From: Lawsonibacter hominis
GTDB lineage: Bacteria > Bacillota > Clostridia > Oscillospirales > Oscillospiraceae
Assembly (NCBI RefSeq): GCF_014287895.1
Contig: NZ_JACOPP010000013.1
Span: forward strand, 19,282 to 83,281
Reading direction: 5' to 3'
DNA length: 64,000 bases
The notes under the pieces: generated by a model
Databases searched by the model: none
Seen by the model: only the letters and a program-made list of their open reading frames with translations
Told to the model about the DNA's origin: nothing
Shown: piece after piece, positions 24,994 to 32,339 of the stretch
Layout of the letters: each line of letters begins with the position of its first letter
How positions within the stretch are numbered: the first letter of the stretch is position 1
Made by a program: the position numbers and the translations under genes

Positions 24994-25636
24994 ACAGATC
25001 GCGCACCAACCGGACGGCCACGCCCACAATACGGGCCGCTCCGGTGCCAAAATCGCGGAGGGGGATGATCCGGGGCTCATAGGCGGGATTCTCCGGCTGG
25101 AGGATGGCCATATCCCTCTGCACCCGCAGACGCTTGAGCGTGGCGTCCGCTCCGTCCAGCAGGCAGGCCACGATCTGGCCGTTTTCCGCGCTCTCCTGCC
25201 GCCGCAGCAGCACCAGGTCTCCGTCGCGGATACCGGCGTTGATCATGCTGTCTCCCGTGACCCGCAGATAGAAATACTCCTCCGGCTGGGCCACATCGGC
25301 GGCGGCATAACCCTCGATGTCCTCCACCGCCAGGATCGGGGCGCCCGCACGGATGACGCCCAGGATGGGGATCGTGTGCTCCCGCGTTCCCCAAGCGGCC
25401 TCCTCCGGCGCTCCCCGCCGCCGGGGCACGCTGTAGCCCTGAAGCCACAGGGGGTCCACGCCCAGCGTCATGGCGATGGCCGTGGCGGTGCTCACCTTGG
25501 GCTCCCGCCGGCCCAGCACATAGCGGTTCAAGGTCTGGGGCGTCATATGCAGCCGTTCTCCCAGCTGCTCATAGGTATCGCCCCGCTCCTCCATCAGCTC
25601 CCGCAGCCGGGCGCCGAAGGTGCTCTCCAGCTCCAT
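24992..25636 (-). CDS. LexA/CI-like repressor: XRE helix-turn-helix plus S24 self-cleaving domain
   Basis: The 214-residue protein has an XRE HTH (residues ~8-60, YEQLGERLHMTPQTLNRYVLG) and a C-terminal S24 domain. The RecA-stimulated autolysis parts are present: cleavage site Ala97-Gly98 (VIRAGAP), nucleophile Ser130 (GDSMINAGI) and general-base Lys168 (DATLKRL). It is therefore a stress-cleavable repressor, with a phage-CI-type DNA-binding domain instead of the LexA winged helix. Two palindromes upstream of its start could be operators, one matching the Gram-positive SOS core GAAC-N4-GTTC. No prophage genes are adjacent, so it may be a chromosomal damage-response regulator or a phage relic. 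Confidence 0.9.
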   Translation of the reverse strand: MELESTFGARLRELMEERGDTYEQLGERLHMTPQTLNRYVLGRREPKVSTATAIAMTLGVDPLWLQGYSVPRRRGAPEEAAWGTREHTIPILGVIRAGAPILAVEDIEGYAAADVAQPEEYFYLRVTGDSMINAGIRDGDLVLLRRQESAENGQIVACLLDGADATLKRLRVQRDMAILQPENPAYEPRIIPLRDFGTGAARIVGVAVRLVRDL

Positions 25637-25652
25637 GGACGCTCCCCCTCTT

Positions 25653-25668
25653 GTCCCATTTTTGGGAC
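25653..25668. promoter_or_regulatory. Palindrome in the 5' leader of the S24 regulator gene
   Basis: GTCCCA and TGGGAC are perfect inverted 6-mers separated by TTTT, 17 nt ahead of the start codon. It is a candidate operator for autoregulation or a weak hairpin. Confidence 0.4.
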
Positions 25669-25743
25669 CATCCTATCACGTTTTATCACCATTTGCAATA
25701 TAAATTTCAAAAATTTCATTGACAAATATCTCCGAACGGTGTT

Positions 25744-25773
25744 ATTATACTCCCGTAATCGAACGTAAGTTCT
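25744..25773 (-). promoter_or_regulatory. Probable S24-regulator promoter with SOS-box-like operator
   Basis: On the minus strand TATAAT occupies 25749-25744, and the -35 area (25773-25760) is AGAACTTACGTTCG, containing GAAC-N4-GTTC in inverted form, the core of Gram-positive LexA boxes. The operator overlapping the -35 would permit autorepression. The -35 hexamer itself is poor. Confidence 0.45.
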
Positions 25774-25865
25774 ATATTTGGCGTAGCGCATTTCTTTTTT
25801 GTGCTTTTATCACCATTCGGAGATGTCAGGGCATAAAAAATGCCCCGCCGGTTGGCGAGACATTT

Positions 25866-25949
25866 TGGTGGAGGAGGGTGGATTCGAACCACCGAAGCTA
25901 TCGCAACAGATTTACAGTCTGCCCCCTTTGGCCACTCGGGAACTCCTCC
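25866..25949 (-). tRNA. tRNA-Tyr (anticodon GTA)
   Basis: Class II tRNA of 84 nt including encoded CCA. Acceptor GGAGGAG (25949-25943) pairs with CTCCTCC, anticodon arm reads CAGACTGTAAATCTG with GTA, a long variable arm follows, and the T-loop GGTTCGAATCC is intact. Confidence 0.95.
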
Positions 25950-25960
25950 ATATGAACTTG

Positions 25961-26036
25961 TGGAGCTGGTGGACGGACTCGAACCCCCGACCTGCTGATT
26001 ACAAATCAGCTGCTCTACCAACTGAGCTACACCAGC
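25961..26036 (-). tRNA. tRNA-Thr (anticodon TGT)
   Basis: 76-nt tRNA including CCA. Acceptor GCTGGTG (26036-26030) pairs with CACCAGC, D-arm AGCTCAGTTGGTAGAGC, anticodon loop TTTGTAA with TGT, T-arm GGTTCGAGTCC. It is 11 nt upstream of tRNA-Tyr and transcribed with it. Confidence 0.95.
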
Positions 26037-26135
26037 ATACCAGCTCGTCCACAGCAGATGTTAGTTTAACAGATGGGAGGTATCTTGTCAAGGAAAACTT
26101 GCGCGCTTTTTGACAGAAATTTAGAGGAGGGTACT

Positions 26136-26309
26136 TTGCTTCGGCCAACGGTCTGGACGGATCCGCTGCGGGACATGCAGCGCCTGCCGCCGTGCGGCCG
26201 CTGCCCGGTCTGCGGGGCGGAGCTCTATGGGGAGGAAGCGGGACGCTGTCCCCAGTGCCGGCGGCCAAACGGGAACGAGGAACAACAGGAGGATACACAA
26301 AAGCCATGA
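26136..26309 (+). CDS. Small zinc-ribbon protein
   Basis: The 57-residue product holds CGRCPVCG and, 12 residues on, CPQCRR, a classic four-Cys zinc ribbon. Start is set at TTG 26136 because GAGGAGGG lies 5-12 nt upstream; no ATG fits. Its stop overlaps the next start (ATGA), so three small genes (26136-26834) form one operon divergent from the tRNAs. Function is unknown. Zinc ribbons of this size often bind nucleic acid or a partner protein. The sigma-like third gene suggests a transcription-related role. Confidence 0.6.
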   Translation: MLRPTVWTDPLRDMQRLPPCGRCPVCGAELYGEEAGRCPQCRRPNGNEEQQEDTQKP

Positions 26310-26539
26310 CTTTATTGGAATTATCGGTGGACTACCGCGCCAGCGCCGCGGCCCTGCGGGAGCGCACGGCCCTGCTGGAGCAGCAGCTGGAGCAGAGCCG
26401 GGACGAAGCGGAGCGTCTGATGCTCACAGACCGCATCCGCACGCTGGGCATCATGTGGCGGGAGACCAGGGACCTGGCCGTCCTGTGCGAACATTACTAT
26501 GACAGGGGGTACCGGCGCAATGCCAGATACACGCTATAG
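26306..26539 (+). CDS. Small coiled-coil protein in sigma-like micro-operon
   Basis: The 77-residue product is highly charged and almost all helical, with a heptad-like stretch ALRERTALLEQQLEQSRDEA and a C-terminal REHYYDRGYRRN-like aromatic/basic tail. Its ATG overlaps the zinc-ribbon stop and its end overlaps the next gene by 20 nt, so translation is coupled. No family was recognised. Small helical proteins paired with a region-4 sigma protein could act as its chaperone, anti-sigma or missing region; this is inference only. Confidence 0.6.
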   Translation: MTLLELSVDYRASAAALRERTALLEQQLEQSRDEAERLMLTDRIRTLGIMWRETRDLAVLCEHYYDRGYRRNARYTL

Positions 26540-26834
26540 AAAGGGCGGCGCCTACGCCGCCGATATGGCGGTCTACGCCCGGGCCATGGCGTCCGACAAT
26601 TCCGCCCAGATGAGCCGGGTCAAGCGCAATCTGCTGCGGGCCCTGCGGGAGGATGTGACGCCCCGCCAGCGGGAGATGCTGCTGCTCTATTACGGCGAGC
26701 AGCTGAACATGCGTCAGATCGGGACCCGGCTGGGGGTGGACAAGTCCACCGTCTCCCGCACCATCAAGCGGGGGGAGCGCAGGCTCCAGCGCTGCCTGCG
26801 CTATGGGGCCGAGGCCTTTTTGGCGGCCGACTGA
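26520..26834 (+). CDS. Sigma-70 region 4-like helix-turn-helix protein
   Basis: The 104-residue protein has a C-terminal region-4-type HTH: VTPRQREMLLLYYGEQLNM followed by RQIGTRLGVDKSTVSRTIKRGERRLQR, as in ECF/sigma-28-type region 4 and YlxM-like proteins. Region 2 is absent, so it is not a full sigma factor. The N-terminal 35 residues are short and charged. It starts within the preceding gene (ATG 26520), whose product may supply a partner. Such stand-alone region-4 proteins occur in Firmicute mobile elements, where they regulate late or transfer genes, but no phage or ICE genes are seen here. Confidence 0.7.
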   Translation: MPDTRYRKGGAYAADMAVYARAMASDNSAQMSRVKRNLLRALREDVTPRQREMLLLYYGEQLNMRQIGTRLGVDKSTVSRTIKRGERRLQRCLRYGAEAFLAAD

Positions 26835-26838
26835 CCGG

Positions 26839-26974
26839 GTGCGCGCAGCGGGCCGCCTCCCGCCCGGACAGCTCCCCCCTGCCGGAGCGGCGGAATACCG
26901 TTTGCCCCTTTTTTCGGGCGGCGTGTACGTCGTAAAGCGGCCCGTCCGGACCGTAAGTGCGCGCAGCGGGCCGC
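26839..26974. repeat. 18-nt direct repeat downstream of sigma-like gene
   Basis: GTGCGCGCAGCGGGCCGC occurs at 26839-26856 and 26957-26974. The 215-nt non-coding stretch 26835-27050 otherwise holds small GC-rich hairpins. Confidence 0.6.
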
Positions 26975-27018
26975 AGCTTTCCCGAAACAGCGGCTTCGCC
27001 GCTTTGGGCGCTGTCCTG

Positions 27019-27044
27019 TGCGCTCCGCCCATGGGCGGAGCGCA
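27019..27044. terminator. Terminator between sigma-like and glycosyltransferase genes
   Basis: TGCGCTCCGCCC pairs with GGGCGGAGCGCA around AT, followed by TTTGCTT; it lies between convergent genes. Confidence 0.7.
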
Positions 27045-27049
27045 TTTGC

Positions 27050-28117
27050 TTATACCCCGGCGAAGAACCCCCGGTTAAAGGCTACGGCGGCACTGTCGGG
27101 CTGGACCGCCCCCGCCCGCTCATTGTATTCCGCCGCCAGCGCCCGATCCCCCAGGTGGTAGTGGCACACGCACAGCTGCAGCAGCGGGATATAGTCCCGG
27201 CAGCCGGGCTGTTTAAAGCCGCCGGGCTCCCCCCAGTCCGGGGCGTCCAGCGCCCGTCCGTACCAGTAGGCGGCGCTGAGCCAGTCCTCCCTTCGGAAGA
27301 AAAAACGTCCCAGTTCACAGCATGCTTCCGGCCTGGGCGGCCCGTACCACAGGCCCCGGACCAGGGCGGAAAAGGCGTCTTCCTCCCGCCCCAGCCGCTC
27401 ATAGCAGCCCGCCAGATCCAGGCATGCCTGAAGCGCGTTTTCCACCCAGCCGCGGCCATCCGATAAAAACAGCTCCAGTTGGGCGGCGGCTTCCTCCTCC
27501 CGGCCGTGGGCGGACAGTTCCCGCGCATAGTAAAACCGCGCCCTGGGCGAGAGCGCCTTCCCCGCCGCTAACAGTCCCTCATAGATACGCAGGTTCCGGT
27601 CCGGATCGCCGGGGCCGGTCTTGCGGTGGCTCACCGCCGCCGTCCAGTGGGCCACCCGTCCTGTGGGGGCGATGACCTCGTGAACCTCTCCCTCCCACCG
27701 CAGGCCCGCTTCCCGGCGGACAAGGCGCTCCCGCTCACAGGTAAAGGCGGGCGCGCCTGTGCCGTCAAAGGCCGTGTGATAGGGCATCATCACCACATCT
27801 ACCGCCGGGTCCAGACCCGCCTTTTCCCGGCGGAAGCGCTCCCGGTCGGCCTCCTCCAGCACGTCGTCGGCGTCCAGCCACATCAGATAGTCCATCGTCC
27901 CCTGGTCAAAGGCAAAATTGCGGGCAGCGGCAAAGTCGTCCCGCCAGGTGAAGTCGTATACCCGGTGCGTATAGCGCAGGGCTGCCGCCCTGGTGGCGTC
28001 GCTGCTGCCGGTATCCACGATGACGATCTCGTCCACCAGATCCTGCACGGAATCCAGGCAGCGGGGCAGGTTGCGTTCCTCATTTTTTACGATCATACAC
28101 AAACTGATGCTCGGCAT
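27050..28117 (-). CDS. Family 2 glycosyltransferase with TPR-like C-terminus
   Basis: The 355-residue protein starts with ISLCMIVKNEERNLPRCLDSV, the GT2 nucleotide-binding opening, followed by IVIVDTGSSDAT and the metal-binding YLMWLDADDVLEE (DxDD). The C-terminal half (residues ~190-350) is helical with repeated A/L/Y motifs typical of tetratricopeptide units. This two-part layout is common in Firmicute enzymes that glycosylate proteins. AAAGGAG is 7 nt upstream of ATG 28117. It lies 69 nt downstream of the collagen-like gene on the same strand, so it very likely decorates the threonine-rich GPT repeat region, as occurs for BclA-type proteins. Confidence 0.88.
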   Translation of the reverse strand: MPSISLCMIVKNEERNLPRCLDSVQDLVDEIVIVDTGSSDATRAAALRYTHRVYDFTWRDDFAAARNFAFDQGTMDYLMWLDADDVLEEADRERFRREKAGLDPAVDVVMMPYHTAFDGTGAPAFTCERERLVRREAGLRWEGEVHEVIAPTGRVAHWTAAVSHRKTGPGDPDRNLRIYEGLLAAGKALSPRARFYYARELSAHGREEEAAAQLELFLSDGRGWVENALQACLDLAGCYERLGREEDAFSALVRGLWYGPPRPEACCELGRFFFRREDWLSAAYWYGRALDAPDWGEPGGFKQPGCRDYIPLLQLCVCHYHLGDRALAAEYNERAGAVQPDSAAVAFNRGFFAGV

Positions 28118-28186
28118 ACACAGACTCCTTTCCTCTCGGTACAACGGCGGCCCGGTTTACCCGGGCCGCCGTTCCTCCGTATCGCC

Positions 28187-29047
28187 TCAGGCCACGGAGA
28201 AGGACACGTCGTCGAGGTCCATGCTCTGTCCGCCCTCCGCGGTCACGGTAAATTCGATCCTCGCCCGGACCGTTCCCGCCGGTGCGGCGGACGTGATCCC
28301 CTGATAGTGGGCGAACACCCGGTTGCTGTTGACCATATCCTGCTGCCGCACCTGGATCAGCAGGGCCTGGGTGGGCTGGTCTTGGGCGTTCAGATAGAGT
28401 ACTCTGGCCGTGACGCCTACCTGGCTGCCCTCTCCCCTTGCGAAGAAGGACAGCTGATGGAAGCATCCGGCCTCCACAGCTATCTCCTGGAAAAGGACAG
28501 CCTCATCCGCCAGGTTGACCGCCCAATTTCCGGAGTGCACCCGTCCCTGCAGGCCGACTCTGGACACCAGGCTGTCGTCATTTGCCGTCCAGCCGGTCGG
28601 GACGCTGCCCGTAAAGGCCTCCATGCCGCCATTTACGGCCATCTCTCCTCTGGAGCGGCACGCGCAGGTACAGGTGCCCGTCGGGCCGGTCGGACCCGTT
28701 GGGCCAGTGGGGCCGGTAGGGCCCGTGGGGCCGGTGGGACCCGTGGGACCGGTGGGGCCCGTGGGGCCGGTGGGACCCGTGGGACCGGTGGGGCCCGTGG
28801 GGCCGGTGAGGCCCGTGGGGCCGGTGGGGCCGGTGGGGCCCGTGGGGCCGGTGGGGCCGGTGGGGCCGGTGGGGCCCGTGGGGCCCGTGGGGCCCGTGGG
28901 ACCGGTGGGGCCCGTGCGGCCAGTGGGGCCGGTGGGGCCGGTGGGGCCGGTGGGGCCCGTGGGGCCCGGCACAGGACAGAACTGCGTACAACAGCAACAG
29001 CAGCAGCAGCCGTTGTCCCCACTGTCGTTGGGCCGATAAATATTCAT
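28187..29047 (-). CDS. Collagen-like (Gly-Pro-Thr)n surface/exosporium-type protein
   Basis: The ~286-residue protein has a 25-residue N-terminus with seven consecutive cysteines (residues 14-20) and another at 24, then about 32 Gly-X-Thr triplets, nearly all GPT, then a Cys-rich joint (CTCAC) and a C-terminal jelly-roll-like domain (NGGMEAFTGSVPTGW to MDLDDVSF). GPT triplets are typical of BclA/exosporium collagen-like proteins, whose Thr carries sugars. The poly-Cys segment could cross-link trimers by disulfides or anchor to a Cys-rich coat. AAAGGAG lies 13 nt upstream of the ATG; a nearer TTG (29059) is an alternative start. No signal peptide is seen, consistent with assembly from the mother cell. 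Confidence 0.85.
   Translation of the reverse strand: MNIYRPNDSGDNGCCCCCCCTQFCPVPGPTGPTGPTGPTGPTGRTGPTGPTGPTGPTGPTGPTGPTGPTGPTGPTGPTGLTGPTGPTGPTGPTGPTGPTGPTGPTGPTGPTGPTGPTGPTGPTGTCTCACRSRGEMAVNGGMEAFTGSVPTGWTANDDSLVSRVGLQGRVHSGNWAVNLADEAVLFQEIAVEAGCFHQLSFFARGEGSQVGVTARVLYLNAQDQPTQALLIQVRQQDMVNSNRVFAHYQGITSAAPAGTVRARIEFTVTAEGGQSMDLDDVSFSVA
28676..28972. repeat. Tandem 9-bp repeat encoding Gly-Pro-Thr triplets
   Basis: The 9-mer GGGCCCGTG/GGGCCGGTG unit repeats about 32 times with few variants (GRT and GLT once each). Such tracts change length by slippage and recombination, so repeat number is likely strain-variable. Confidence 0.9.
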
Positions 29048-29173
29048 AAGAGGCAAAAAGCTCCTTTCGCTTGGTGGTGGCCGCGCCTGGCGCGGCATTT
29101 CTTGACGGACCGCTGGTTCCGCCGTCCCATACTATGCCGTTGCGCCGGCCGCCGTGCCGGGGAAAAATAGCGG

Positions 29174-29202
29174 TTGACTTTTCCGCTGCAGGCACATATA
29201 CT
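29174..29202 (+). promoter_or_regulatory. Promoter of the glycine riboswitch/gcv operon
   Basis: TTGACT (29174-29179), 17-nt spacer, TATACT (29197-29202). Confidence 0.75.
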
Positions 29203-29232
29203 GTGGGTATAACAAAATATGGTCGGATGACG

Positions 29233-29427
29233 GGGCCGGGAGAGTGCGATTTGATTCGCCGCCGAAGGGGAAGCGCAGTGATCTCTCAGGCATCAGGATC
29301 GGCCCCCGACGAAGCTCTGGAAAGCGGAGTTCCGCTCCGCGCCGAAGAGGCAATCCCAGCGTATGGCGCCTGATTTCCGGCAGGTACCGCACCGCTTGGG
29401 GGAAAACTTTCAGGTTATGGGACAGAG
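29233..29427 (+). promoter_or_regulatory. Tandem glycine riboswitch
   Basis: Two aptamers are visible. The first has GGGAGAG, CGCCGAAGGGG and ATCTCTCAGGCATCAGGATC; the second has CGCCGAAGAGGCAA, AACTTTCAGGTTATGGGACAGA. These match the conserved P1/P3 elements of gcvT-motif RNA. It is followed at once by a terminator and then the glycine cleavage operon, so glycine binding should turn expression on to burn excess glycine. Confidence 0.95.
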
Positions 29428-29457
29428 GCGCATGGCTTATTTGCCATGCGCTTTTTT
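29428..29457 (+). terminator. Riboswitch expression-platform terminator
   Basis: GCGCATGGC and GCCATGCGC form a 9-bp stem followed by TTTTTT, directly after the second glycine aptamer. Confidence 0.9.
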
Positions 29458-29522
29458 GCGTCCAAAACAGCGTTCCGTGCCGCCGCATGCGGCGGCACGG
29501 AACGACGAAGGAGGAGCAACCG

Positions 29523-30599
29523 ATGGAAAAAAAGACCCCGCTCTACGACCGCCATGTAACGGCGCTCGGCAAGATCGTGCCCTTCGCGGGCTGGCTGCTG
29601 CCGGTGCAGTATTCCGGCGTGATTGCCGAGCATATGGCGGTACGCCAGGCCTGCGGACTGTTCGACGTATCCCATATGGGAGAGCTGGTGCTCCGGGGCG
29701 CGGACGCTCTGGCAAACGTGAACCGCCTGATGACCAACGACTTTACCGGCATGTACGCCGGTCAGGCCCGCTATTCCCCCATGTGCTACGAAAACGGCGG
29801 CGTGGTGGACGACCTGATCGTCTACAAATGCACCGATACGGCCTACCTCATCGTGGTCAACGCCGCCAACAAGGACAAGGACGCCGCCTGGGTCGCCGCC
29901 CATCTTACCGGGGCGTGTACGATGGAGGACCGCTCCGACTCCATCGCCCAGCTGGCCCTCCAGGGCCCCCGCGCGCAGGCGATCCTGCGCCCTCTTGCCG
30001 GGGAGCTTCCGGAGAAAAATTACTCGGCCGTGCTTCAGGGCGCGGTGGATGGCATCCCCTGTCTCATCTCCCGTACCGGCTATACCGGGGAGGACGGCTT
30101 CGAGCTCTACTGCGCCCCCGGCGACGCTCCCCTGCTGTGGGATAAACTGCTTTCGGCAGGCGCGGACTACGGCCTGATCCCCTGTGGTCTGGGCGCCCGG
30201 GACACCCTGCGGCTGGAGGCGGCCATGCCCCTCTACGGCCACGAGCTCTCCCCGGAGATCAACCCCTACGAGGCAGGGCTCGGTATCTTTGTGAAGCTGG
30301 ATAAGCCGGACTTCATCGGAAAAGCCGCCCTGCAGGCCGCCCGCCCCGTGTCCCGCCGCCGGGTAGGCCTGCGGATGACCGGCCGCGGCATTGCGCGGGA
30401 GCAGTGCCCGGTGTACGGCGGCGACCGGCAGATCGGCCTGGTCACCTCCGGCACCCACTGTCCCTATCTGGGCCACGCCGTGGCCATGGCCCTGGTGGAT
30501 GCGGCCTTCCAGGAACCGGGCACCAAGGTCCAGGTGGACGTACGGGGCCGCCGGGTAGAGGCCGAGGTCGTCAAAACCCCGTTTTACCAACGAGCGTGA
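29523..30599 (+). CDS. gcvT: Glycine cleavage system aminomethyltransferase (T protein)
   Basis: The 358-residue protein has the T-protein opening PLYDRHVTALGKIVPFAGWLLPVQY and FDVSHMGEL, the folate-binding region LQGPRAQAILRPLAG, SRTGYTGEDGFELYC and GLGARDTLRLEAAMPLYGHEL with the conserved Asp. It takes the aminomethyl group from H protein, releases ammonia and passes the methylene to tetrahydrofolate. AAGGAGG is 8 nt upstream of the ATG. It is the first gene of gcvT-gcvH-gcvPA-gcvPB-lpdA under the glycine riboswitch. Length is usual. Confidence 0.97.
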   Translation: MEKKTPLYDRHVTALGKIVPFAGWLLPVQYSGVIAEHMAVRQACGLFDVSHMGELVLRGADALANVNRLMTNDFTGMYAGQARYSPMCYENGGVVDDLIVYKCTDTAYLIVVNAANKDKDAAWVAAHLTGACTMEDRSDSIAQLALQGPRAQAILRPLAGELPEKNYSAVLQGAVDGIPCLISRTGYTGEDGFELYCAPGDAPLLWDKLLSAGADYGLIPCGLGARDTLRLEAAMPLYGHELSPEINPYEAGLGIFVKLDKPDFIGKAALQAARPVSRRRVGLRMTGRGIAREQCPVYGGDRQIGLVTSGTHCPYLGHAVAMALVDAAFQEPGTKVQVDVRGRRVEAEVVKTPFYQRA

Positions 30600-30651
30600 T
30601 CCCAATACGGTATGTATTCCAACCCGATATTATCATCAGGAGGTCATTCTT

Positions 30652-31029
30652 ATGAACATTCCCACCGAGCTGCGCTATGCCAAGAGCCACGAGTGGCTGA
30701 AGGAGGAAGACGGGGTCTGTACCGTAGGCCTCACCGATTTTGCCCAGGATTCTCTGGGGGACATCGTCTTCGTCAACCTGCCCCAGGCGGGGGACGCGGT
30801 CACCGCCGGGGAGGCCTTTGGGGACGTGGAGTCCGTCAAAGCCGTCTCTGACGTCATTTCCCCCGTCACCGGCGTGGTAAAGGCGGTCAACGACGCCCTG
30901 CTGGACGACCCCGCCCAGGTGAACGCCGATCCCTACGGCGCCTGGTTCATCCAGGTGGAGTCCGTCACCGATACCGAAGCGCTGCTGGATGCCGGGGCCT
31001 ATGAGGCCCACTGCGCAGAGGAGGGCTGA
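30652..31029 (+). CDS. gcvH: Glycine cleavage system H protein
   Basis: The 125-residue carrier has the GcvH pattern HEWLKEEDGVCTVGLTDFAQDSLGDIVFVNLP and the lipoyl-lysine motif GDVESVKAVSD with Lys63, plus the late ADPYGAWFIQV segment. The lipoyl arm shuttles the aminomethyl intermediate among P, T and L proteins. Spacing to gcvT is 52 nt with AGGAGG before the ATG, and the next gene starts 5 nt after its stop. No lipoate ligase or synthase lies in the window. Confidence 0.97.
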   Translation: MNIPTELRYAKSHEWLKEEDGVCTVGLTDFAQDSLGDIVFVNLPQAGDAVTAGEAFGDVESVKAVSDVISPVTGVVKAVNDALLDDPAQVNADPYGAWFIQVESVTDTEALLDAGAYEAHCAEEG

Positions 31030-31034
31030 CCGGC

Positions 31035-32339
31035 ATGGGAAGCTTTCTGCCCTCCACCGCGGCCGAGCGCGCCGGTCTGTACGCCGCCCTCGGTCTGAGC
31101 GGCCCGGCAGATCTGTATGCCGACGTGCCTGCGTCCGTGCGCGTCGGCGGAGCGCTGGAGCTGCCCGCCCCCATGAGCGAGCTGGAGGTGCGCCGGACCC
31201 TGGAGGCGCTCTCCGGTCAAAACACCCGGTTTTCCACCATTCTGCGGGGCGCGGGCGCCTATGACCACTACATTCCCGCCGCCGTGGGGCGCATCGCCGC
31301 CAAGGAGGAGTTCGTCACCGCCTACACCCCCTATCAGGCGGAGATCAGTCAGGGCATCCTGCAGTCGATTTTCGAGTTTCAGACCATGATCTGCGAGCTG
31401 ACCGGCATGGACGCCGCCAACGCCTCGGTATACGACGGCGCGTCCGCCGCCGCCGAGGCGCTGGCCATGTGCCGGGACCGGAAGCGGACGCGGGCGGTGA
31501 TTTCCGGCGCGGCCCACCCGGACGTGATCGCCACAATCAGGACCTATTGTTTCGGCTCCGGGATGGAGCTGGCCGTGGCCCCCGTGCGGGACGGCGTCAC
31601 CGACCTGACCGGCCTGCTGGACGAGACCACCGCCTGCGTCTACGTGCAGCACCCCAATTTCTACGGCCAGCTGGAGGACTGCTCCGAGCTGGCCGGAGCC
31701 GCCCACGGCGCCGGGGCCAAGCTGATCCTGGGCGTGAACCCCGCCACGCTGGGGGTGCTGCGCGCCCCCGCCGACTACGGTGCGGATATCGCCGTGGGGG
31801 AGGGGCAGCCGCTGGGGCTCCCGCTGGCCTGGGGCGGGCCCTACCTGGGCTTTATGGCCGCCACTGCGCCCCTGATGCGCAAGCTGCCCGGCCGCATCGT
31901 CGGGGAAACGGTCGATGCGCAGGGGAAACGCGCCTTCGTGCTCACCATGCAGGCCCGTGAACAGCACATCCGCCGGGAAAAGGCCTCGTCCAACGTGTGC
32001 TCCAATGAGGCTTTGTGCGCGCTCACCGCCTCGATCTACCTGTCTCTTCTGGGGCCGGAAGGCCTGCGGCAGGTAGGCGAGCAGAGCTGCGCCAAAGCCC
32101 ACTACCTGGCCGGGGCGCTGTGCGCGCTCCCCGGCGTCTCGCTCCGCTTCCCCGGTCCCTTCTTCCACGAGTTCGTCACGGAACTGCCCCGCGCGCCTCA
32201 GGTGCTCGCCGCCCTGGAGGCAAAGGGCATTCTGGGCGGCCTCCCCGTGGAGGGCGGCCTGCTGTGGTGCGTCACCGAGAAGTGCAGCAGGTCTGAGCTG
32301 GATGAGGCCGTCGCCATTGTAAAGGAGGTGCTGGGCTGA
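31035..32339 (+). CDS. gcvPA: Glycine dehydrogenase (decarboxylating) subunit 1
   Basis: The 434-residue protein corresponds to the N-terminal half of P protein, with ILRGAGAYDHYIPAAVGRIAAKEEFVTAYTPYQAEISQG, YDGASAAAEALAMC and GEGQPLGLPLAWGGPYLGFMA. The opening SFLPSTAAERAGLYAALG replaces the usual YIPNTEEDRKEML-type start but is alignable. With subunit 2 it decarboxylates glycine and loads H protein. Its stop overlaps the gcvPB start by one codon position (TGATG). Split P protein is usual in Firmicutes. Confidence 0.96.
   Translation: MGSFLPSTAAERAGLYAALGLSGPADLYADVPASVRVGGALELPAPMSELEVRRTLEALSGQNTRFSTILRGAGAYDHYIPAAVGRIAAKEEFVTAYTPYQAEISQGILQSIFEFQTMICELTGMDAANASVYDGASAAAEALAMCRDRKRTRAVISGAAHPDVIATIRTYCFGSGMELAVAPVRDGVTDLTGLLDETTACVYVQHPNFYGQLEDCSELAGAAHGAGAKLILGVNPATLGVLRAPADYGADIAVGEGQPLGLPLAWGGPYLGFMAATAPLMRKLPGRIVGETVDAQGKRAFVLTMQAREQHIRREKASSNVCSNEALCALTASIYLSLLGPEGLRQVGEQSCAKAHYLAGALCALPGVSLRFPGPFFHEFVTELPRAPQVLAALEAKGILGGLPVEGGLLWCVTEKCSRSELDEAVAIVKEVLG

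Noticed and set aside
25719..25747. Promoter-like TTGACA with a poor -10 on the plus strand, pointing into the tRNA genes
   Set aside because: It would transcribe antisense to the tRNAs with no gene downstream; TATAAT on the minus strand for the S24 regulator explains the AT-rich patch better.
28676..28972. CRISPR-like regular repetition
   Set aside because: Units are contiguous 9-mers with no spacers and encode GPT triplets.
27626..29170. A plus-strand frame of 514 codons with Gly-Ala-Arg-rich repeats opposite the collagen-like gene
   Set aside because: The repeats arise from the same 9-bp DNA unit read backwards; the minus-strand frame has the genuine GPT pattern, N- and C-terminal domains and ribosome site.
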